NCBI GenBank assembly: GCA_905480075.1
Contig: CAJQOX010000014.1
Location: 1 to 35,398, forward strand
DNA from: an uncultured Aureispira sp.
GTDB lineage: Bacteria; Bacteroidota; Bacteroidia; Chitinophagales; Saprospiraceae
Length of the DNA stretch: 35,398 nucleotides
Direction of reading: 5' to 3'
Part shown: positions 32,616 to 35,398 of the stretch, in pieces
Position numbering within the stretch: the stretch's first letter is position 1
How the letters are laid out: each line of letters starts with the position of its first letter
The notes under the pieces: generated by a model
Database searches by the model: none
What the model saw: the letters and a program-made list of their open reading frames with translations, nothing else
What the model was told of the DNA's origin: nothing
Made by a program: the position numbers and the translations under genes

Positions 32616-33728
32616 TTATCTTCTCTTGTCCGAAGTGTCTTTTTTTAGTGATTTCAGAAATATCATAGGGTTTGTTCCTCCTGTTCCTGTTTGCCCCGGA
32701 CCAACTTTTGCCTTCTGACCTACTATGTACTTTGCGACCATCTCTAAATGTGCCTGTCTGAACGCCGTGGTTTTTTCAATGCAATTATTATAGGCAGTGA
32801 CTACTTTGTCATCTGCCAGCCAATTTGAAACAGGGCTTTTTTTCTCAATTTCTTCAAGAAAATACCGATGTTCTACAGGCATATAATCGCGCATTTTTTT
32901 TAAATATTTCCCTGGATGAGACCCTTTGTGGTCAATTTTCAGTATAGCATCTATGAGTTGTATTAATGAACTCTGTGCAGCACTGCCTCCGTGATAACTC
33001 CGGATAATATTTTCTTCAGCCCCTCTGAATTCTACATCGGTAAAAGAAGTCAGGAATGGCCTTAAATATGTATAGAACTTTTCAGGATTGCATTGTTCAT
33101 ACATCCGGATCAGACATTTTGTGATTTTGTCTGTAGTTTCCGCAAGAATATTTAGAAATGAAGGATGCCTTGAATCTTTTATCTGATAATTATTTTCTAT
33201 CAACTCTACTCCGAGATTAACAATTGGCAACCCTATAAGTTCCAGTTCAACACTCAAAAGAAAAAACCAGGATTCGTCAATCAAATCATTAAATTGTATG
33301 AGTGTGCTGATATTGTCAAGATTGATACCTTTGTTAATATCTATTCGCTGCCAATTGTGCATGACGATCGAATTGTAGGTCAGAATGGGTAAGCGGTTCA
33401 ACTTTTTACATATCTTAAGCCAGGGCTTAACAAGGTTTTCTGGCAGATATCCTCTCGATGTTCCTGTTTCCCAAATATATCCATGGGCAAATACAGAATA
33501 GTAAAGATGTGCCAGTTCCAGTTCATCGTTATCTTCCAGAATTTCTACATTTATTTCCTTTAGATTTGATATCTCTTGCTTAAATCTGACCGCTTTTATG
33601 TTTTCTTTGAAATTTTTAGCAATCTCTTCCAAAGGGAACATTTCTTTTGTGCGAAATTTCTTTAAAGGGTCTTTATGGGGTAAGAAACCGAAGTTGGGGG
33701 ACAACTTATAATGGTTGTAATAATCCAT
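32616..33728 (-). CDS. Indoleamine 2,3-dioxygenase family protein (370 aa)
   Basis: The heme dioxygenase family signature is clear: SRGYLPENLVKPW near residue 91, YHGGSAAQSSLIQLID (245-260), MRDYMPVEHRYFLEEIE, the proximal heme ligand His327 in RQAHLEMVAKYI, and GTGGT (348-352) followed by NPMIFLKSL. The C-terminal third closely resembles animal IDO (HLQIVTKYI, GTGGT). The known reaction is oxidation of L-tryptophan to N-formylkynurenine. No other kynurenine-pathway gene is in the window. It is a single gene with no exact -7 element in the 160-bp gap upstream. Tryptophan specificity is inferred from the family and could differ. Confidence 0.93.
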   Translation of the reverse strand: MDYYNHYKLSPNFGFLPHKDPLKKFRTKEMFPLEEIAKNFKENIKAVRFKQEISNLKEINVEILEDNDELELAHLYYSVFAHGYIWETGTSRGYLPENLVKPWLKICKKLNRLPILTYNSIVMHNWQRIDINKGINLDNISTLIQFNDLIDESWFFLLSVELELIGLPIVNLGVELIENNYQIKDSRHPSFLNILAETTDKITKCLIRMYEQCNPEKFYTYLRPFLTSFTDVEFRGAEENIIRSYHGGSAAQSSLIQLIDAILKIDHKGSHPGKYLKKMRDYMPVEHRYFLEEIEKKSPVSNWLADDKVVTAYNNCIEKTTAFRQAHLEMVAKYIVGQKAKVGPGQTGTGGTNPMIFLKSLKKDTSDKRR

Positions 33729-33891
33729 GTTAAGGTTTTGTGTATTAAAATAGTTTGATTAGTTTTCTTAATCCTGATTTTAATTTAAAAATAGAGTGGG
33801 CCTGAAATATTTCTGTGTTTTTTTAAATGATCAATAATGATAAATCTAATTAACTGGATTTGTTTTTCCTAATTTTATTATAGTTAATAAA

Positions 33892-35398
33892 TTAATTCCA
33901 AATATTAAGAGCTTTGCCTTCCAGCTTATTTTTAATGATCTCCTCTGCTTTTTTTATCCCCATATGCAAGATAATTGTCGGAACTATGTCCACCATTTCA
34001 GGATAGTTTTTGAAACTTTCATAATAGTGGTTTTCCGTAGTTTCAATTAAAGGTAATTTTTTATTAATCTTCTGTTTAGAGCTTAGTTGAGAGAAGTTGT
34101 ATATTTTTTTTATTACAGGGTTACTTCCTTGTTTTTCTGTTTTTACATCATTGAATGAACCTCTTGTGTTCTGTTTATTAACAGGCCAAATGTTTAAATC
34201 TCCAAGCGTCCATTTTATGTTCTTTTTCTCATTAGCATTAAATGTTGTAGAATCCCCCCAACCACCTGATATGTTACCTGTTTTTGCAATTCCTACTATT
34301 CTGTCGTCCTGATAAAGATAAAGTATTCCTTCTTTTGAAAAACTTAGCTGTAGCTTGTGCCATTTATTGTCATTTATACTGTCCCCCTGAACTTTTACCT
34401 TGTTGTCGCCGGTTCTTAATATCCAGGTGTTGCCATCTTTGCCATCTGTTTTAATACTGAATACCTCATTGTTTATCAGGGAGGCACCGGATGCCCATTT
34501 TTCTATTTTAATAGTCATTTCAAAGGACCATTCACTTTCGGTAATCTCCTTTAATGGGGGCAGCGTTATCTGTTCTTCTTTCTTGTTGAATTGAAGGTAT
34601 TCCTTCTGAGGAATTTCTGTCTTTATGATTTTAGCTGTCGGGTGGGCTATCTTATTGGCAGAGGCTATTATGAAAGTGTTTCGTTCCACTTCAGTACCAC
34701 CTCCATGTGTCTTGTTTATACCACCATGATCCGGACTGAAGAGTATCAGCCAGTCTTCATTTTTAAATTGTTTGCGTGATTTGAGGGCTTTCAGCACTTT
34801 GCCGATCAGTGAATCCACTTTTTCTATGGCAGCTATGTATTTTTTATTCCCGGGGCTGAATCCGGTGAAATGTCCTGCATGATCAATATCATCAAAATGC
34901 AGAAAAACCGCATCAGGGTTTTTATTTTTAAAGAGCTTTATGGCCTCTTCAGCAACTTTTTCATCGGTTTTAGGACTGATCTTATAATCAACCTTATCTA
35001 TGATCTTATCATTTATCGGAGCCCAGTGACTGATAGATACTGTATATGTTTTTTTTCTGCTTCCCTTCAGGTAGTTAAAAAAGTGAACATGTTCATTAAG
35101 TTTGTTTCCAATAAAGAGGTTGCCCTTTACACCGTGTCTTGTATACCATACCCCGGTCAGCATAGATGCCCAGCCCGGTCCACTCATAGTAGGAACAACC
35201 GTCCTTGCTTCCATACAGCTGTATCCTTCAGAAATGACCTTATCGAGAACAGGAGTCCGGGCAAGCTGTAAAGCATCAGCCCTGCATCCGTCCATGCCTA
35301 TCAACAAGACTTTCTTTCTGATTTGTCCGGATGCAGTGTTTATAAGCATCAGCATAGTCAGCATCAAAAAAAGCCGGTATCTTTTTTTTAATTTGTTT
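33892..35398 (-). CDS. Exported alkaline-phosphatase-superfamily phosphodiesterase with nested LamG domain (5' partial)
   Basis: The frame stays open past the ATG at 35364 to the window end and reads NKLKKRYRLFLMLTMLMLI before NTASGQ, a normal signal peptide. The true start therefore lies just outside the window. The catalytic domain shows LIGMDGCRADAL (first metal Asp), VPTMSGPGWASMLTG (nucleophile loop), HFDDIDHAGHFTGF and SPDHGGINKTHGG (metal ligands), as in type I phosphodiesterase/nucleotide pyrophosphatases. Between this and the final YPEMVDIVPTIILHMGI lies a LamG/concanavalin-like insert (SEWSFEMTIKIEKW ... NDNKWHKLQLSF ... KWTLGDLNIWP). Inference: a periplasmic or surface phosphoesterase, with the insert giving substrate or glycan contact. 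The stop codon is at 33892. Confidence 0.92.
   Translation of the reverse strand, partial: NKLKKRYRLFLMLTMLMLINTASGQIRKKVLLIGMDGCRADALQLARTPVLDKVISEGYSCMEARTVVPTMSGPGWASMLTGVWYTRHGVKGNLFIGNKLNEHVHFFNYLKGSRKKTYTVSISHWAPINDKIIDKVDYKISPKTDEKVAEEAIKLFKNKNPDAVFLHFDDIDHAGHFTGFSPGNKKYIAAIEKVDSLIGKVLKALKSRKQFKNEDWLILFSPDHGGINKTHGGGTEVERNTFIIASANKIAHPTAKIIKTEIPQKEYLQFNKKEEQITLPPLKEITESEWSFEMTIKIEKWASGASLINNEVFSIKTDGKDGNTWILRTGDNKVKVQGDSINDNKWHKLQLSFSKEGILYLYQDDRIVGIAKTGNISGGWGDSTTFNANEKKNIKWTLGDLNIWPVNKQNTRGSFNDVKTEKQGSNPVIKKIYNFSQLSSKQKINKKLPLIETTENHYYESFKNYPEMVDIVPTIILHMGIKKAEEIIKNKLEGKALNIWN

Overview
The window is about 35.4 kb of AT-rich DNA from a member of the Bacteroidota. Several things point there. 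Two proteins end in type IX secretion (T9SS) type A sorting tails. There is an outer-membrane DUF5686 protein with a carboxypeptidase-regulatory-like N-domain, a GWxTD-domain lipoprotein and a C10 (streptopain-type) protease with its own propeptide. Many genes are preceded by the Bacteroidota -7 promoter element TAnnTTTG, sometimes with TTG 17-19 bp upstream. I cannot go below phylum with confidence; a free-living marine or sludge-type lineage would fit. No tRNA, rRNA, CRISPR array or intact insertion sequence was seen.

Region 1 (1-5310, all + strand) is the most unusual part. It has two tandem paralogous proteins that join a divergent Ser/Thr kinase domain to a membrane segment and a long coiled coil. 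The first is cut by the window edge; only the last residues of its kinase domain remain. Two ~200-residue proteins that look like distant paralogs of each other lie between them. Both kinase proteins resemble the kinase of the TerY-P (VWA / PP2C / kinase) type, but no VWA or phosphatase gene is visible in the window. A terminator closes the block.

Region 2 (5342-11912) holds a secreted C10 protease with a good promoter, a membrane-anchored unknown protein, an exported protein with a duplicated CxxH/CxxC module, a VanX-type D-Ala-D-Ala dipeptidase with smpB, and two small lipoproteins. One of the lipoproteins is almost entirely T/E/A repeats. Region 3 (11946-17560, all - strand) has a probable tatC / GWxTD lipoprotein / DtxR-MntR regulator operon, an acidic unknown protein, and an exported protein built of 21 exact 21-residue leucine-rich repeats with a cysteine ladder. 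An intergenic stretch after it carries what looks like a start-less gene fragment.

Region 4 (17943-28391) has the DUF5686 outer-membrane protein, a small TPR protein, glutaminyl-tRNA synthetase, and a large LamG-containing T9SS cargo. Between that cargo and a secreted bleomycin-hydrolase-type peptidase lies a compact candidate small RNA or leader with its own promoter and terminator. Region 5 (28390-35398) has a tail-anchored unknown protein translationally coupled to a methyltransferase, a family 2 glycosyltransferase, and the gmd-fcl pair for GDP-L-fucose, which suggest surface glycan synthesis. It continues with an indoleamine 2,3-dioxygenase and, cut by the window end, an exported alkaline-phosphatase-superfamily enzyme with a nested LamG domain.
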